Shown piece by piece: positions 5,641 through 6,372 of a DNA stretch of 6,372 nucleotides. The position numbers were made by a program, and so were the translations under genes. This stretch comes from Brachybacterium sp. Its GTDB lineage: Bacteria > Actinomycetota > Actinomycetes > Actinomycetales > Dermabacteraceae. The notes beneath the pieces are model-generated. The model was not told where the DNA came from and did not search any database. It saw nothing but the letters and a program-made list of their open reading frames with translations. Each line of letters starts with the position of its first letter. Position 1 is the stretch's first letter. The stretch spans positions 1-6,372 of the forward strand of contig JAKDNE010000192.1 of assembly GCA_030451965.1 (NCBI GenBank), in the 5' to 3' direction.

Positions 5641-6360
5641 TTACCCGGCCGCGAGCGCCGCCACATGGAGCTGATCGGCGACGGCCTCCGTCACCGCGAC
5701 CTCACCCCCGTCGGGACCGGTCAGCATGAGGCTGCCGCCCACCCGCTCGACGCTCAGCTCCACCCCCGGAAGAATGCCGTGACGTGCGAGTTCACCGAGC
5801 AGCTCGACATCGCTCTGGACCCGTTCACCGATCCGCGCCAGTCGCACCCGGAGACTCTGGCCGTCGGCGACGCTCCCACTGAGCTCCTGGCTCGGAGTGG
5901 ACGCGTCTTTACCTTCTTCAGTGGCCTGGGTCTCCTTGATCCCGAGGGCTGCGAGGCCGGGGATCGGGTTGCCGTAGGGGTCCAGGTACGGGGGTGAGAC
6001 CTGCTGCGCGATGCGCTTCTCGACCTCGAGGCTCATCACGTGCTCCCAGCGGCAGGCCTCCTCATGGACGTGGGCGTAGTCCAGCCCGATCACGTCCAGC
6101 AGATGCCGCTCGGCCAGGCGGTGCTTGCGCATCACATCGGTGGCGACCTCGGAGCCCTCGTCGGTGAGCCGGATGCGTCGCTGGTCATCGAGGTACAGCA
6201 GCCCGTCGCGCTCCATCCGCGCGACCGTCTGGGAGACCGTGGGGCCCGAGTGGCCCAGCCGCTCGGCGATCCGAGCTCGCATGGGGGCGATGCCGGCCTC
6301 GTGGAGCTCGAACACCGTCTTCAGATACATCTCCGTGGTGTCGATGAGATCTCCGGACAC
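5641..6360 (-). CDS. ideR: DtxR/IdeR family iron-dependent transcriptional repressor
   Basis: Predicted cytoplasmic, Fe2+-activated DNA-binding repressor of iron-uptake and siderophore genes. The 239-residue product is collinear with DtxR and IdeR: N-terminus close to DLVDTTEMYLRT; winged helix around 24-50 with RARIAERL and SGPTVSQTVARMERDG nearly identical to DtxR; dimerisation and metal-binding domain at about 73-140 (MRKHRLAER, EEACRWEHVMS, GNPIPGL); a low-complexity linker (about 141-168); and a C-terminal SH3-like domain. Metal ligands are conserved with a +1 offset from DtxR: M11, C103, E106 and H107 for the primary site; H80, E84 and H99 for the ancillary site, with E179 and Q182 aligning to the SH3-domain ligands of IdeR. 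Cys at 103 and the SH3 domain favour iron DtxR/IdeR over manganese MntR. The GTG at 6360 has a strong AGGAGG six nt upstream (6372-6367). Its promoter is outside the window. Confidence 0.95.
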   Translation of the reverse strand: MSGDLIDTTEMYLKTVFELHEAGIAPMRARIAERLGHSGPTVSQTVARMERDGLLYLDDQRRIRLTDEGSEVATDVMRKHRLAERHLLDVIGLDYAHVHEEACRWEHVMSLEVEKRIAQQVSPPYLDPYGNPIPGLAALGIKETQATEEGKDASTPSQELSGSVADGQSLRVRLARIGERVQSDVELLGELARHGILPGVELSVERVGGSLMLTGPDGGEVAVTEAVADQLHVAALAAG

Positions 6361-6366
6361 AGGTCC

Positions 6367-6372
6367 CCTCCT
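6367..6372 (-). promoter_or_regulatory. Strong Shine-Dalgarno of the DtxR/IdeR gene
   Basis: A perfect AGGAGG on the minus strand, six nt before the GTG at 6360, fixes that start codon. It is the last thing visible at the right edge. Confidence 0.85.

Noticed and set aside
5628..5650. TTGACG on the plus strand as a -35 box of an antisense promoter into the repressor gene
   Set aside because: No TANNNT-like -10 follows at 16-19 nt.
5451..5666. Extending the hydrolase upstream of 5450 in the open frame
   Set aside because: The extension would precede the signal peptide with about 70 residues of Arg/Pro-rich sequence and run into the repressor gene; the GTG at 5450 has a Shine-Dalgarno and gives a proper secretion signal.

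Overview
This window is GC-rich throughout (visibly about 70% G+C), uses many GTG starts, and carries actinobacterial gene families: a DtxR/IdeR iron repressor, a secreted NlpC/P60 hydrolase, an actinobacterial UvrA-like resistance ATPase and an RlmA(II)-type 23S rRNA methyltransferase. It is most likely chromosomal DNA from Actinomycetota, probably Micrococcales. A Brachybacterium/Dermabacteraceae-like source is a guess from the general look of the proteins, not something shown. I see no tRNA, rRNA, transposase, phage gene or CRISPR array.

Layout. Left half, plus strand: (1) the 3' part of a UvrA-like ABC ATPase (2-1747, open at the left edge), whose second nucleotide-binding domain has been collapsed by an in-frame deletion; (2) an rlmA-type rRNA guanine-N1 methyltransferase (1789-2622), apparently expressed from its own leaderless promoter; (3) a Cof-type HAD phosphatase (2718-3539). 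Right half, minus strand, converging on the first block with a 34-bp gap: (4) a four-TM protein of unknown function (3574-4392), also with a leaderless-type promoter; (5) a secreted NlpC/P60 peptidoglycan hydrolase (4530-5450) with a tract of 22 consecutive serines in its linker and a GC-rich terminator hairpin just after its stop; (6) a full-length DtxR/IdeR iron-dependent repressor (5641-6360) whose strong ribosome binding site touches the right edge. The longest stretch without a gene is 190 bp (5451-5640), which holds a candidate promoter and a structured leader for the hydrolase.

How they fit together. The genes look largely independent and housekeeping in nature. UvrA-like ATPases (DrrC type) and RlmA(II) methyltransferases (TlrB type) both have relatives that give self-resistance to antibiotics, so their adjacency suggests a small intrinsic-resistance neighbourhood, but this is only contextual. 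The repressor and the wall hydrolase lie in the same orientation but are separated by a likely promoter, so they need not be co-transcribed. I did not find a clearly new multi-gene system. The most notable items are the internally deleted UvrA-like protein and the repeat-encoded poly-serine tract, which coincides with a 45-nt all-purine strand.
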